Part shown: one piece after another, positions 48,636 through 58,661 of the stretch
Layout of the letters: each line of letters starts with the position of its first letter
How positions within the stretch are numbered: position 1 is the first letter of the stretch
DNA from: Salipiger abyssi
GTDB lineage: Bacteria; Pseudomonadota; Alphaproteobacteria; Rhodobacterales; Rhodobacteraceae
DNA: 64,000 bases
Direction: 5' to 3'
NCBI RefSeq assembly: GCF_017311415.1
Contig: NZ_JAEKIS010000007.1
Span: 62,001-126,000 of the forward strand
Position numbers and translations under genes: made by a program
Notes under the pieces: model-generated
Seen by the model: only the letters and a program-made list of their open reading frames with translations
Database searches by the model: none
Told to the model about the DNA's origin: nothing

Positions 48636-48910
48636 GCGCCCGTGATTCTGTTGCCGGCGCAAAATCTGCATGAAAAAGTCAGGATTTTTCACATGACGCG
48701 AAACGCGCGGTTCTGCCGAAAGCTTGCGCAATCCCAGCCGAATTCTCTCTTAACCGAGCGGTTTTTGGGGAAACCGGCGCCGTTCCGCCCATGGTTGAGC
48801 GCGGAGAATGATACGCTTTCGAGGAGGAGGCCCGCTGCCGCGGCAGGCAGCGGTGGACAGACTTCGGTACGGCACGGAGGAGACACCCCGAGAGACAGCG
48901 AGGTCCGACG
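48636..48910. promoter_or_regulatory. nifA upstream region (275 bases)
   Basis: No -24/-12 element and no TGT-N10-ACA are seen. A small hairpin (CGGTTT-N6-AAACCG, 48759-48776) is present. How nifA is turned on is not evident; NtrC or redox control is a guess. Confidence 0.4.
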
Positions 48911-50665
48911 ATGAACGACCCAGCGACCGAAAATACCACCATTGCGCGCGGCGGAGCGACCGCAAGGAGCCCCTTTCAGGGGCCCTCTATGGATCGCCTC
49001 GCGCTGGATGCGATCTATGAAATCGCCCGCACCTTCGCCACCGCGCCCGACCCGATCGACGTGGTGCCCGATATCCTCAACGTGTTGTCTTCGTTCCTCG
49101 ATCTGCGCCATGCGGTGCTTGCGCTGCTGGCCGAGCCGGGTGCCGGGACGGTGCCGGGCACGGTCAATCCCTACCGCATTGCCGCCACCGCTTTTGTACG
49201 CGACGACGATGCGCCGACCGAAGACGTGATCCCCGACGCGGTGGCGCGCATCGTGTTCCGCTCAGGCGTGCCTCTGGTGTCCTTCGACCTGGCCGAGGAG
49301 TTCGGCGCCGAGGCGGTGCCGGCGCGGCTGCAGGGCGAGGGCCAGACCATTATCGCGGTGCCCCTGCGCGACCCCGAGCGCAGCCATTTCGTGCTGGGCG
49401 TGCTCTGCGCCTATCGCAGCCACGAGGATGCGCGCGCCGGGCGCTCGGATCTGGATGTGCGGGTGCTGACCATGGTCGCCTCGCTGCTGGAGCAGGCGCT
49501 GCGTTTTCGTCAGCGCATCGCCCGGGACCGCGAGCGCGCGCTGGAGGATACGCGGCGGCTGCTGCAAAGCGTCAGCGACCAGAACGGCGCCCGCGCCACG
49601 CCGGTCTCGCTCGACGGGATTATCGGCGACAGCCCGGCCATCGCCGGGGTGGTGGCCCAGGTCAAGCGGGTGGCGGGCACCAACACGCCGGTTCTGCTGC
49701 GCGGTGAAAGCGGCACGGGCAAGGAGCTTTTCGCGCGCGCGGTGCACACACAGTCCGACCGCAGCCGTGGTCCCTTTGTGCGCGTGAACTGCGCGGCGCT
49801 CTCCGAGACCCTGCTGGAATCGGAGCTCTTCGGTCACGAGAAGGGCGCCTTCACCGGCGCCAATGTGCTCAAGAAGGGGCGGTTCGAGCTTGCCGACGGC
49901 GGCACGCTCTTTCTCGACGAGATCGGCGAGATCAGCCCGACCTTTCAGACCAAGCTGCTGCGCGTGTTGCAGGAGGGCGAATTCGAGCGGGTCGGCGGCA
50001 CGCGCACGATCCGTGTGGATGTGCGCATCGTGGCCGCGACGAACCGCGATCTGGAGGATGCTGTGGCGCGCGGCGAGTTTCGTGCCGATCTCTATTTCCG
50101 GATCTGCGTCGTGCCCATCGTGCTGCCGCCGCTGCGCGACCGAAAAAGCGATATCCGCCCGCTGGCGCAGCTCTTTCTCGATCAGTTCAACGACACCAAC
50201 AGCACCAATGTGCGCTTTGCGCCGGACGCGTTCGAAACCATCTGCCAATGCAACTTCCCCGGCAATGTGCGCGAGCTGGAGAACTGCGTGAACCGCGCCG
50301 CGGCGCTCTCGGATGGCGAGATCGTGCTGGGCGATGAGCTGGCCTGCCAGCAGGGGGCGTGTCTGTCGGCAGAGCTTTGGCGCCTGCAAGAGGGGGCTTC
50401 GCCCATCGGCGGGCTGGCGGTGGGTCGCGTTGTCACACCCTCGATCCGCAGGCCGGCGGCCGAGCGCCCTGTGGAGCGCGATCTGCCCGAGCCCGCCGAC
50501 AGCTTTCCGCGCCGCAAGACCGCCAACACCGCGCGCGAGGAGCTGATCGCGGCGATGGAAGAGGCGGGCTGGGTGCAGGCCAAGGCGGCGCGGCTCTTGG
50601 GTATGACCCCGCGCCAGGTGGCCTATGCGCTGCAAAAGCACGGCATCGAGGTGCGCAAGATTTGA
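48911..50665 (+). CDS. nifA: Nif transcriptional activator NifA
   Basis: A 584-residue sigma-54 activator. An N-terminal GAF domain (about residues 30-200) precedes the AAA+ domain with Walker A GESGTGKE (265-272), the sigma-54-contacting loop GAFTGA (312-317), and Walker B LFLDEIGE. The cysteines at 447, 459, 479 and 484 have the exact C-x11-C-x19-C-x4-C spacing of the oxygen-sensitive NifA class. A C-terminal helix-turn-helix ([17 protein letters not shown]) binds the TGT-N10-ACA sites. nifL is absent. Confidence 0.98.
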   Translation: MNDPATENTTIARGGATARSPFQGPSMDRLALDAIYEIARTFATAPDPIDVVPDILNVLSSFLDLRHAVLALLAEPGAGTVPGTVNPYRIAATAFVRDDDAPTEDVIPDAVARIVFRSGVPLVSFDLAEEFGAEAVPARLQGEGQTIIAVPLRDPERSHFVLGVLCAYRSHEDARAGRSDLDVRVLTMVASLLEQALRFRQRIARDRERALEDTRRLLQSVSDQNGARATPVSLDGIIGDSPAIAGVVAQVKRVAGTNTPVLLRGESGTGKELFARAVHTQSDRSRGPFVRVNCAALSETLLESELFGHEKGAFTGANVLKKGRFELADGGTLFLDEIGEISPTFQTKLLRVLQEGEFERVGGTRTIRVDVRIVAATNRDLEDAVARGEFRADLYFRICVVPIVLPPLRDRKSDIRPLAQLFLDQFNDTNSTNVRFAPDAFETICQCNFPGNVRELENCVNRAAALSDGEIVLGDELACQQGACLSAELWRLQEGASPIGGLAVGRVVTPSIRRPAAERPVERDLPEPADSFPRRKTANTAREELIAAMEEAGWVQAKAARLLGMTPRQVAYALQKHGIEVRKI

Positions 50666-50784
50666 GTAAAAATGGATTTTAGCCAATCAGTTTGTCCCTC
50701 CCAGCGCGCGGTTCCGGAAACGGGGCCGCGCGTCCGGTTCGAGGGAGATCGGTCGGACCGGGCCGCACGGTTTGTCGCGGCCTT

Positions 50785-50800
50785 TGTTCCTTACCCGACA
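50785..50800. promoter_or_regulatory. NifA upstream activator site for nifB
   Basis: TGT-TCCTTACCCG-ACA, a perfect TGT-N10-ACA, ending 40 bases before the -24 element. Confidence 0.88.
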
Positions 50801-50839
50801 ATCCACCCTGGCTTTGGTCGCAAATCCCTGCGTGAAGCC

Positions 50840-50855
50840 TGGCACAAAGCTTGCT
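50840..50855 (+). promoter_or_regulatory. Sigma-54 promoter of the nifB operon
   Basis: TGGCAC-AAAGC-TTGCT, identical to the nifE core at 34000. It lies 59 bases before the nifB ATG. Confidence 0.92.
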
Positions 50856-50898
50856 GTTCTGAATCGAAACAGACCGATCCCAACAGCGAGGATGCCCC

Positions 50899-52386
50899 AT
50901 GTCCGCCAATGTCATCTCACTCGACGGCCTGTCGGTCGGATCGAAAGACGCCCTGACCAAAGCCATGGAGTCCGACGGCTGTTCGTCCTCGGCCTGCGGC
51001 TCTTCCGACGCGCCCGAGGATATGGACCCGGCGACCTGGGAGAAGGTGAAAGACCATCCCTGCTATTCCGAAGAGGCGCACCATTATTTCGCCCGCATGC
51101 ATGTGGCCGTGGCGCCCGCCTGCAACATCCAGTGCAACTATTGTAACCGCAAATACGACTGCGCCAACGAAAGCCGCCCCGGCGTCGTCTCTGAGCGTCT
51201 GACCCCTGAACAGGCCGCGCGCAAGGTGATCGCGGTTGCCAACGAGATCCCGCAGCTTTCCGTTCTGGGCATCGCCGGGCCGGGCGACAGCGCCTACGAC
51301 TGGCGCAAGACCCGCGAGACGTTTCGGCTGGTGCAGGAGCAGCTGCCCGATATCAAGCTCTGCCTCTCGACCAACGGCCTCGCGCTGCCCGAGCATGTCG
51401 ACGATCTCATGGATATGAACATCGACCATGTGACGTTGACGATCAACATGATCGACCCCGAGGTGGGGACAAAGATCTATCCGTGGATCTTCTACCAGCA
51501 CAAGCGCCGCACCGGCCTTGAAGCCAGTCAGATCCTGCACGAGCGGCAGATGCAATCGCTAGACATGCTGCACGAGCGCGGCATTCTGGTGAAAGTGAAC
51601 TCGGTGATGATCCCCGGCATCAACGACGCGCACCTGCTGGAGGTCAACAAGGAGGTCAAACGGCGCGGCGCCTTCCTGCACAACATCATGCCGCTGATCT
51701 CGGCTGCCGAACATGGCACTGTCTTCGGCCTCGAAGGCCAGCGCGGCCCGACCGCCGCCGAGCTGAAGAAGCTTCAGGACGCCTGCGCGGGCGGTGCCAA
51801 CCTGATGAAGCACTGCCGCCAGTGCCGCGCCGATGCGGTGGGCCTTCTGGGCGAGGATCGTGGGCAGGAATTCACCATGGATCTGGTGCCCGACGAGGTG
51901 ACTTACGACCCCGAAAAGCGCGACACCTACCGCGAATGGGTCGCCAAGGAGCGCGAGGACCGCCGTGCCGCCGCCGCCGTCGCCAAAGCCGAGACGGAAA
52001 CCGTCGTGGCGGAAGATGCGGGCGCCATGCTCATCGCCGTCGCCACCAAGGGCGGCGGGCGCATCAACCAGCATTTCGGCCATGCCACCGAGTTCCAGAT
52101 CTTCGAGGTGGATGCCGAGGGCGTGCGCTTCGTCACTCACCGGCGCTGCGACAATTACTGTGTCGGCGGCTATGGCGAAGAGGACAAGCTGGAGCTGGTG
52201 ATCAAGACGCTGGAGGGGATCGACACGATCCTCTGTGCCAAGATCGGCGACTGCCCGCGCGAAGACCTCGCTGCCGCCGGGATCGAGGCGATCCAGGACT
52301 ATGCCTACGACTATATCGAGACGGCTGTCTCGGCGGTCTACCGAGCCAAGCGCGGGCTGCCCGCGCAAGCCAGGGAAACCGCCTGA
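50899..52386 (+). CDS. nifB: FeMo-co precursor synthase NifB
   Basis: A 495-residue radical-SAM enzyme that fuses two 4Fe-4S clusters into NifB-co with a central carbon. The SAM-cluster motif CNIQCNYC has cysteines 75, 79 and 82. Further ligands are likely in the N-terminal Cys-rich part and in the [14 protein letters not shown] segment. The C-terminal about 120 residues form a NifX-like domain ([21 protein letters not shown]). It is followed by a palindromic repeat and a ferredoxin gene. Confidence 0.98.
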   Translation: MSANVISLDGLSVGSKDALTKAMESDGCSSSACGSSDAPEDMDPATWEKVKDHPCYSEEAHHYFARMHVAVAPACNIQCNYCNRKYDCANESRPGVVSERLTPEQAARKVIAVANEIPQLSVLGIAGPGDSAYDWRKTRETFRLVQEQLPDIKLCLSTNGLALPEHVDDLMDMNIDHVTLTINMIDPEVGTKIYPWIFYQHKRRTGLEASQILHERQMQSLDMLHERGILVKVNSVMIPGINDAHLLEVNKEVKRRGAFLHNIMPLISAAEHGTVFGLEGQRGPTAAELKKLQDACAGGANLMKHCRQCRADAVGLLGEDRGQEFTMDLVPDEVTYDPEKRDTYREWVAKEREDRRAAAAVAKAETETVVAEDAGAMLIAVATKGGGRINQHFGHATEFQIFEVDAEGVRFVTHRRCDNYCVGGYGEEDKLELVIKTLEGIDTILCAKIGDCPREDLAAAGIEAIQDYAYDYIETAVSAVYRAKRGLPAQARETA

Positions 52387-52395
52387 CGACGCCCC

Positions 52396-52654
<259 letters not shown>

Positions 52655-52661
52655 GCGGGTG

Positions 52662-53402
52662 ATGGACGGCCCGGCACCGGTCGACTGGCAGGGCGCGGCG
52701 CTCGACTGTGCCGCCTGCCGGTTCCGCGCAAGGCTGGATCTGGGCCAGTGCGGACAGGGCTGGGCCTGCGCGCATGACCGCTATGCCAAACGGATCGAAC
52801 GGTTCTTTCTGCTCAACCCCGATCTTGCCGACCAGTGCCTGAGCCATCCCTATTTCGAGACCCGGATGAACGCCGCTCGCGTGGCATCTGTCTTCCGGCT
52901 TCCGAGACTGCTGAGCGATGCCGACGCGGGCGTGCGCGCCATGGCGGTGCTGCGCCTGCCGCCGCGCCAGGCTGCGCGCAAGATCAAGGATCCCGACCGC
53001 CGGGTGCGCATCGCCGTGGCGCACCGTTTGTCGCGTGCCGGGCTGTTGCCGATGGCTTCCGACCGCGACGGCTATGTCCGCTCCATCGTCGCGCGGCGGG
53101 CCGAGCCGGGCATGCTGCCGGTGATGATCGGCGACGCGGATCCCGAGATCCGCCGCATCGTCGCCCGCCGCATCGGCGAGGGCTGGCTCGACCGGTTCCG
53201 CACCGATCCCGACCCGCTGGTTAGGCGCGAGGCGGCGCTGCGCCGTCCCGGCCTTTTCTTGGGGGACGAGGATCTGCGCGTGCGCCACGCGGTGGCCGAA
53301 AACGGCGGTGCCGAGGATGTGGCGAAGCTCACCGACGACCCCGAAGAGATCATCCGCGAGACCGCCTGCGCGCGGCTCGCACAGCTGAGAGAGGGCGCCT
53401 GA
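52662..53402 (+). CDS. LRV protein with an N-terminal Fe-S cluster motif
   Basis: A 246-residue protein. An N-terminal C-x2-C-x10-C-x5-C (LDCAACRF...GQCGQGWACAHDRY) is followed by about seven leucine-rich-variant helical repeats (SDADAGVRAMAVLRLP, KDPDRRVRIAVAHRL and so on). It matches the LRV protein found next to nifB in Azotobacter vinelandii, which carries a 4Fe-4S cluster. The ATG at 52662 is seven bases after the ferredoxin stop; it overlaps nifZ by one base. Role unknown. Confidence 0.88.
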   Translation: MDGPAPVDWQGAALDCAACRFRARLDLGQCGQGWACAHDRYAKRIERFFLLNPDLADQCLSHPYFETRMNAARVASVFRLPRLLSDADAGVRAMAVLRLPPRQAARKIKDPDRRVRIAVAHRLSRAGLLPMASDRDGYVRSIVARRAEPGMLPVMIGDADPEIRRIVARRIGEGWLDRFRTDPDPLVRREAALRRPGLFLGDEDLRVRHAVAENGGAEDVAKLTDDPEEIIRETACARLAQLREGA

Positions 53403-53743
53403 TGTCCACCGACGACCGCGAAATCGAGGTTTACCGCGACCCGGCCTTCATGCCCGGAGACAAGGTGATCTCGAAGAAAAACGTCAAGAACGACGGCACC
53501 ATGGCCGGCAAGGAGATCGGCGAGACGGTCGTGAAGAAAGGCGATGTCGGCTATGTCCGCGATATCGGTGTCTTTCTCCAGCAGTTCTACATCTATGCGG
53601 TCGATTTCGTCGACCGCGCCAGCATCGTCGGCATGCGCGAGCGCGAGCTGACCCCGGCGGAAACGCAGGCACGGCGCCGGGACGACCCCGCCGCGCTGCA
53701 ATCCCACATCGTCACGCGCAGCAGCATGGAGGCCGCCGAATGA
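53402..53743 (+). CDS. nifZ: MoFe-protein maturation factor NifZ
   Basis: A 113-residue protein with the NifZ core FMPGDKVISKKNVKNDG...VVKKGDVGYVRDIGVFLQQFYIYAVDF. NifZ helps form the second P-cluster in NifDK. The start overlaps the LRV stop (TGATG) and its stop overlaps nifT by four bases. Confidence 0.95.
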   Translation: MSTDDREIEVYRDPAFMPGDKVISKKNVKNDGTMAGKEIGETVVKKGDVGYVRDIGVFLQQFYIYAVDFVDRASIVGMRERELTPAETQARRRDDPAALQSHIVTRSSMEAAE

Positions 53744-53955
53744 AGGTCATGATCCGCGAAACCGCCAAGGGCATGGAGGCCTACGTGCCCAAGAAGGATC
53801 TCGAAGAGATGATCGTCGAGACCGAGAAACCGGGGCTCTGGGGCGGTTGGGCAAAGCTCGCCAATGGCTGGGTCTTTGCCATGCCCGATTTCGCCGAGGC
53901 GCCCGGCCTGCCGATCACCGTCGACGCCCGTCGTCTGGCCACCGGGGAGGAGTGA
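53740..53955 (+). CDS. nifT: NifT/FixU protein
   Basis: A 71-residue protein with the typical VMIRETAKGMEAYVPKKDLEE...WGGWAKLANGWVFAMP pattern. It is conserved in nif operons after nifZ. No function is proven. Confidence 0.94.
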   Translation: MKVMIRETAKGMEAYVPKKDLEEMIVETEKPGLWGGWAKLANGWVFAMPDFAEAPGLPITVDARRLATGEE

Positions 53956-53958
53956 GAG

Positions 53959-54801
53959 ATGAACGATTTCGACAAGCTGGAAGCCGCGATGAACGAGGTC
54001 GCCGCAGGCCTGCGCATCGCCTATCTCGGTCCCGAGGTCTCGGCCCTGTCGGGCGGTGCGGCGCCCACCTCGCCGCAGGCGCTCTGCGCGATGATCGAGG
54101 CACAGGTGCGCGCGCCGCGCCGGGCCAGCGGCAACCTGTGGTCCGTGGCGCAATATGTTGAGAGCCGTAAGTTCCGCGCCACGCTCGATACGCTGGTGCG
54201 CGAGGCCTTTGCCGCAGGGCCCGAACGCGCCAACCCCGTGTATGACTGGCTCGCCCGTGTGCGCCCGCCGATGGTGGTGGATACCTGGTACGATGACGGG
54301 CTGTTGCAGGCCTTCGAACAGGCCGGCACCGCGCAGAGCGACTGGGGGCTGGTGCAGGGCGTCAGCCGCAACGGCGAATGGATCGACATCTTCACTCGTG
54401 CCTATGACAGCGCCGGCGCCGAGATCGCGGAGGCCAGCCCGGACTGGGAGACGCTGATCTACAAGCCGCACGGGGTGGCAAGGCCGGGATCCTCCTATCT
54501 CATGTCCGACAGCGATTATGTCGAGGTGCTGACCGAGATCGACATCCAGCGCCCGATCCCCGAAGAGGTGCAGCGCCGCCGCAGCGGGCGGCCCTTCCTC
54601 TTTGTCGGCTGCCGCTTCGACGACCAGATGCTGCGCATCTTCGCCCGTCAGATCGCCAAGCGCTCCGCCGGGGGCCATATCGCTGTCATGACCGGGCCGC
54701 TGACCCGTATGGAGCGGAGATTCCTCGACGATTCCGGAATCGCCTGGCTCGATCTGCCGGCCTCGGCGCTGGCCGAGGCGCTGAGTGTGCCCGAAGGGTA
54801 A
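53959..54801 (+). CDS. SIR2-like domain protein at the end of the nifB operon
   Basis: A 280-residue protein. The SIR2-type fold is suggested by IAYLGPEVSAL near residue 20, YDWLARVRPPMVVDTWYDDGL in the middle and FLFVGCRFDDQMLRIFARQIAK near residue 220. The canonical GAG-x-S NAD-binding motif is degenerate (LGPEVS), so NAD turnover is doubtful. Three bases after nifT, so co-transcribed. I believe similar genes recur in nif clusters, but I cannot name a function. It might act in nitrogenase maturation or NAD sensing. Confidence 0.78.
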   Translation: MNDFDKLEAAMNEVAAGLRIAYLGPEVSALSGGAAPTSPQALCAMIEAQVRAPRRASGNLWSVAQYVESRKFRATLDTLVREAFAAGPERANPVYDWLARVRPPMVVDTWYDDGLLQAFEQAGTAQSDWGLVQGVSRNGEWIDIFTRAYDSAGAEIAEASPDWETLIYKPHGVARPGSSYLMSDSDYVEVLTEIDIQRPIPEEVQRRRSGRPFLFVGCRFDDQMLRIFARQIAKRSAGGHIAVMTGPLTRMERRFLDDSGIAWLDLPASALAEALSVPEG

Positions 54802-54975
54802 CGGGGCAGGTGGCCGCTCGCCCGCGCTGGGTGAGCAGAGGGCAGGCATCCTGTTCCGGGCGGACCGGGTAGGGGCCTTTTTCGCGTGACCTCCCGGTGG
54901 GGCAGGCCTAACGTGGCGCGCGAAAGACCCGTGACGCGGGGCCTGCCCGCGCATGCCCAACAGGAAGACCCGAAG

Positions 54976-56640
54976 ATGACCACCGAACAGCCGCTGCCCT
55001 TCACCTGCCGCAAATCATCCGCGCGGGGGGCGCGGGGGGTCGTGGTGACCAACCACCCGCTGGGCTCCGCCGCCGGCCATGAGATGATGGCCATGGGGGG
55101 CAATGCGGTGGATGCGGCGGTGGCCGCTCTGCTGACGCTGACGGTGGTCGAGCCGATGATGGTGGGCATCGCCGGCGGCGGCGTCTCGCATCTGCGTCTG
55201 CCGGACGGGCGACATACGGTCTATGACTGCCTGTCGCAGGCCGCCGAAAGCGCGGTGCCCGACATGTTCACGCCGGTGTCTGACCGGCTGCCCGATTACA
55301 TGGAGACCGCCGGGCGCAAGAATCTCGTCGGGCCTGCGGCGGTGGCGGTACCGGGCAATCTGCGCGGCTGGTGCGCGATGCATGAAGCCCACGGCGCGCT
55401 GCCCTTCGCCGATGTGATCGCGCCCGCGATCCGCCACGCGGCGGGCGGCTTCCGGGTGACGCAATACCTGTCGTCGAATATCGAGCGTCATGCGGAGGAT
55501 CTGGCGAAAGATCCCGAGATTGCGCGCCATTTCCTCCCCGATGGCGCCCCCGCCAAACCCGGTCACCGGCTGGTGCAGGGCGATTATGCCGAGAGCCTGA
55601 AACTCATCGCGCGCGAAGGGGCGGAGGCGCTGCATGGCGGCGCGCTGGGGCAGGCGCTGGTCGACCGGCTGGCGGTGGACGGCGCCGAGCCCGGGCTGGT
55701 CACCATGCGCGATCTGGAGCGCTACGAGGCGCGCGAGCGTGACGCGATCTTCGGCAGCTATCGCGGTTTCGACATCGCCGGTCCGCCGCCGCCGGCCTCG
55801 TCGGGCGTGCATGTGGCGCAGATGCTCAACATGCTCGAAGCCTACGATCTGGCGGCCATGGGGTTTGACTCGTCGGATCGCCTGCACCTGCTGGCCGAGG
55901 TGATCCGCATTGGCTTCGAGGACCGCCGCGCGGCTTCGGGCGATCCGGATTTCGTCGACATTCCGGTCGAAAAGCTGATCTCCAAGGACTACGCAAAGGC
56001 CTGCCTTGGCCGTATCCGCCCGGCCGGGGGCATAAGCGCGGTGCCGCCCGGTTACGAGAGCCGGAACACCACCCATATCACCGTGGCCGATGGCGACGGC
56101 ATGATCGTCTCGGCGACCCATACGATCAACGGGCTCTTCGGGGCGCGCTTCATGGTGCCGGGCACGGGGATGATCCCCAACAACTACATGTATAATTTCG
56201 ACCCGCATCCGGGAAAGGCGCTGTCGATCCAGCCGGGCAAGCGGGTGCCGACCTCCATGGCGCCGATGATCGTGCTGAAGGATGGCGCGCCACGTTTCGC
56301 GCTGGGGCTGCCGGGGGCGGTGCGGATCTTCCCCAGCGCCATGCAGTCCATCGTCAACATGATCGATTTCGGCATGACCCCGCAGCAGGCGGTCGAGGCG
56401 CCGCGCATCTGGACCGAGGGTGCGCATGTGGAGCTGGAGCCGGACTATGCGCATCACAAGGCGGCGCTGGAGACGATGGGGCACGAGGTGAAGCTGGTGC
56501 CGCATATCGGCGGCGGCATGAACGCGATTGCCTTCGGGCCCGATGGCGAGATGACGGGGGCGGCGTGCTGGCGCGCCGACGGCACCGTCTCGGCGCTGGG
56601 CGGCGGGCTTGCCGGTGAGGGGGTGGCGTTCCACATCTGA
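54976..56640 (+). CDS. Gamma-glutamyltransferase family protein
   Basis: A 554-residue Ntn-hydrolase. The autocatalytic cleavage site is SRNTTHITVADGDG (TTH, mature N-terminal Thr) near residue 375. Conserved N-terminal GGNAVDAAVAALLTL and the later PTSMAPMIVLKDG segment match the family. No signal peptide is evident, so it may be cytoplasmic. It could transfer or hydrolyse gamma-glutamyl amides. The start at 54976 is chosen; the ORF from 54886 adds an unlikely leader. It is not part of the nif operon. Confidence 0.88.
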   Translation: MTTEQPLPFTCRKSSARGARGVVVTNHPLGSAAGHEMMAMGGNAVDAAVAALLTLTVVEPMMVGIAGGGVSHLRLPDGRHTVYDCLSQAAESAVPDMFTPVSDRLPDYMETAGRKNLVGPAAVAVPGNLRGWCAMHEAHGALPFADVIAPAIRHAAGGFRVTQYLSSNIERHAEDLAKDPEIARHFLPDGAPAKPGHRLVQGDYAESLKLIAREGAEALHGGALGQALVDRLAVDGAEPGLVTMRDLERYEARERDAIFGSYRGFDIAGPPPPASSGVHVAQMLNMLEAYDLAAMGFDSSDRLHLLAEVIRIGFEDRRAASGDPDFVDIPVEKLISKDYAKACLGRIRPAGGISAVPPGYESRNTTHITVADGDGMIVSATHTINGLFGARFMVPGTGMIPNNYMYNFDPHPGKALSIQPGKRVPTSMAPMIVLKDGAPRFALGLPGAVRIFPSAMQSIVNMIDFGMTPQQAVEAPRIWTEGAHVELEPDYAHHKAALETMGHEVKLVPHIGGGMNAIAFGPDGEMTGAACWRADGTVSALGGGLAGEGVAFHI

Positions 56641-56673
56641 ACCCAACGGGATCGCGGAAACGGAGAGGCATCC

Positions 56674-57405
56674 ATGACGCAGAAGACATTGCTGCTGACG
56701 GGGGCGAGCCGGGGCATCGGCCATGCCACCGTCAAGGCCTTTCAGGCCGCCGGCTGGCGCGTGCTGACCGTGTCGCGCACCGCCTTCGACGCGCGGTGCC
56801 TCTGGCATGCGGGGCGCACCGATCACTTTCAGGGCGATTTGTCGGACCCGGCGAGCCGCGCCGATCTGGTGGCGCGCGTGCGCGAGAGCCTCGGACAGAG
56901 CGGGCTGCACGCCATCGTCAACAATGCCGGGGTCTCGCCCAAGGGCGACGATGGCGCGCGTCTGGGAGTGGCCGAGAGTTCGGATGAGGTCTGGCAGCAT
57001 GTGCTGGCGGTGAACCTTATGGGACCGGCGGCGCTGATGCGTGACCTGCTGCCCGAGCTCGAACGTGGGCAGGGCGCGGTGGTCAATGTGGGCTCGATCG
57101 TGGGCTCGCGGGTGCATCCGTTCGCGGGCGCCGCCTATGCTTGCTCCAAGGCGGCGCTGGCGGCGCTGACCCGCGAGGCGGCGGGCGAGCTGGGGCCGCG
57201 CGGCGTGCGGGTGAATATGGTGACACCGGGCGAGATCGAGACCGAGATCCTGTCGCCGGGCACCGAGGAGATGACGGATATCATCCCGCTGCGGCGGCTG
57301 GGCCAGCCCGACGAGGTGGCGCGGGTGGTGCTGTTCCTCTGCTCGGACGAGGCGTCATATGTAAACGGCGCCTCCATCGACGTGAATGGCGGGCAGCATG
57401 TGTGA
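56674..57405 (+). CDS. Short-chain dehydrogenase/reductase
   Basis: A 243-residue SDR. NAD(P)-binding GASRGIG near residue 11; NNAG in IVNNAGVSPKG; the catalytic Tyr-x3-Lys is AYACSKAAL. The C-terminal FLCSDEASYVNGASIDVNGGQHV is typical of classical SDRs. GGAGAGG before the ATG. The substrate is unknown; it lies 33 bases after the gamma-glutamyltransferase gene, so a shared pathway is possible. Confidence 0.9.
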   Translation: MTQKTLLLTGASRGIGHATVKAFQAAGWRVLTVSRTAFDARCLWHAGRTDHFQGDLSDPASRADLVARVRESLGQSGLHAIVNNAGVSPKGDDGARLGVAESSDEVWQHVLAVNLMGPAALMRDLLPELERGQGAVVNVGSIVGSRVHPFAGAAYACSKAALAALTREAAGELGPRGVRVNMVTPGEIETEILSPGTEEMTDIIPLRRLGQPDEVARVVLFLCSDEASYVNGASIDVNGGQHV

Positions 57406-57580
57406 GGGCGGGGGCGGGACGCGTCTCCACCCCTTGAGCGTATAATGGCAGAGACGGACCTTTCCGCTTGCGGAGGAATGCAAACGGTAGCTGCGTCATC
57501 GTCGGCCCGCGGGATGGCGAACGACATGGGGAGCCTCTCGATTTATCCCGGCCACGTCCGAAGGACCTCGACACGTTGTC

Positions 57581-57632
57581 CTGGCGTCACCAAATCGCCA
57601 GCCCGGTGGGGCGGGCCGGCGATGGCGCGGCG
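57581..57632. repeat. 52-base dispersed repeat, copy 2
   Basis: Matches 24553-24604 at 50 of 52 positions in the same orientation. Preceded by a weaker shared block (GTCCGAAGG). It lies in the 285-base gap between the SDR and the hydroxyacid dehydrogenase, where no gene is seen. Confidence 0.75.
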
Positions 57633-57690
57633 GCTTCGCCTTGATTCCGCGCCGGGGCAACGCTCGGATGTCACGTTGGGGAGGCGCTCC

Positions 57691-58623
57691 TCAATACCCC
57701 CGCGCCGCGTCCGCCAGATCGCCGCAGGTGCCGGTCTCCTCGAAGGCCTTCAGGTTCGCCGCGATCAGCCGTCCGCCGGTGGCCGCGTCGATCTGCGAGG
57801 CCACATGCGGGGTCACGGTAATCGCCGGATGTGTCCAGAACGGGTTGTCGGCGGGCAGCGGTTCCTGATGGAACACATCCAGCGTTGCCTGCTTGATCTG
57901 CCCGCTTTCCAGCGCCGCCAGCAGATCCGCATCCACCAGATGCGGACCGCGCGCGCAGTTGATCACGCAGGCACTGGGCGCCAGCTTGGCAAACAGATCG
58001 GCGTTCAGAATGCCGCGCGTCTGATCGGTGAGCGGCAGCAGGTTCACCAGGATCTCGCAACCGTCGAGAAACGCGTCCATCTCGCCCGTGCCGGTGAAAC
58101 AGCTCACACCGTCGAGATCCTTGGGCGATTTCGACCAGCCGCGGGTGTCGAAGCCCAGCCCGGCCAGCGTCTGCGCCGCCGCGGCGCCGAGATTGCCGAG
58201 CCCCATCACGCCCACCACCCGGTTCGGCGCCACCGGCACCACGATGGCGTGCCAGTCGCTCTCCGCCTGCGCCTGCAACTGGCGCGGCATGTCGCGGTGA
58301 TGGCGCAGCACATGCAGCGCCACGTATTCGCGCATCCGTTGCGTCAGATCCTTGCCGACTGTGCGGATGATCGGCACGCCCTCGGGCAGCTCGGCATCGG
58401 CCAGCACATGGTCGATGCCCGCGCCGATGGAAACGATGGCCTTGAGGTTGGGGAACCCCGCCAGATCGCCGGTGCGCGGGCGCCAGACCACGGCATAGGT
58501 GACCGCCCCGGGGTCGATCTCGTCATGCATCGAGACCACGTCCCAGCCGGGCAACAGCCCTTGCAGCATCTCCACCCACCACTGGGTCTTTTCGGCGAGG
58601 GGAAGGTAGACGGCGACGGTCAT
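57691..58623 (-). CDS. Glyoxylate/hydroxypyruvate reductase A-like dehydrogenase
   Basis: A 310-residue D-2-hydroxyacid dehydrogenase. NAD(P)-binding VVGVMGLGNLGAAAAQTL; catalytic Arg in INCARGPHLVD; catalytic His in ITVTPHVASQIDA; Glu in FHQEPLPADNPFW. The lineup fits GhrA, which reduces glyoxylate and hydroxypyruvate. It is divergent from a LysR regulator with 38 bases between them. Confidence 0.9.
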   Translation of the reverse strand: MTVAVYLPLAEKTQWWVEMLQGLLPGWDVVSMHDEIDPGAVTYAVVWRPRTGDLAGFPNLKAIVSIGAGIDHVLADAELPEGVPIIRTVGKDLTQRMREYVALHVLRHHRDMPRQLQAQAESDWHAIVVPVAPNRVVGVMGLGNLGAAAAQTLAGLGFDTRGWSKSPKDLDGVSCFTGTGEMDAFLDGCEILVNLLPLTDQTRGILNADLFAKLAPSACVINCARGPHLVDADLLAALESGQIKQATLDVFHQEPLPADNPFWTHPAITVTPHVASQIDAATGGRLIAANLKAFEETGTCGDLADAARGY

Positions 58624-58661
58624 GTTGGCTCCTTGGGATCGTGTGTCATTGAGGGGATAGG

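Noticed and set aside
46230-48731. A minus-strand ORF of 833 codons over modB, modC and rpoN
   Set aside because: It is the antisense shadow of three well-supported genes. High GC removes stops, and the translation is Arg/His-rich without family resemblance.
48636-48910. A sigma-54 or FNR-type site before nifA
   Set aside because: No GG-N10-GC pair in a -24/-12 context and no TTGAT-N4-ATCAA could be found.
55015-57117. A minus-strand ORF of 700 codons opposite the gamma-glutamyltransferase and SDR
   Set aside because: Antisense shadow. Both plus-strand genes have intact catalytic motifs.
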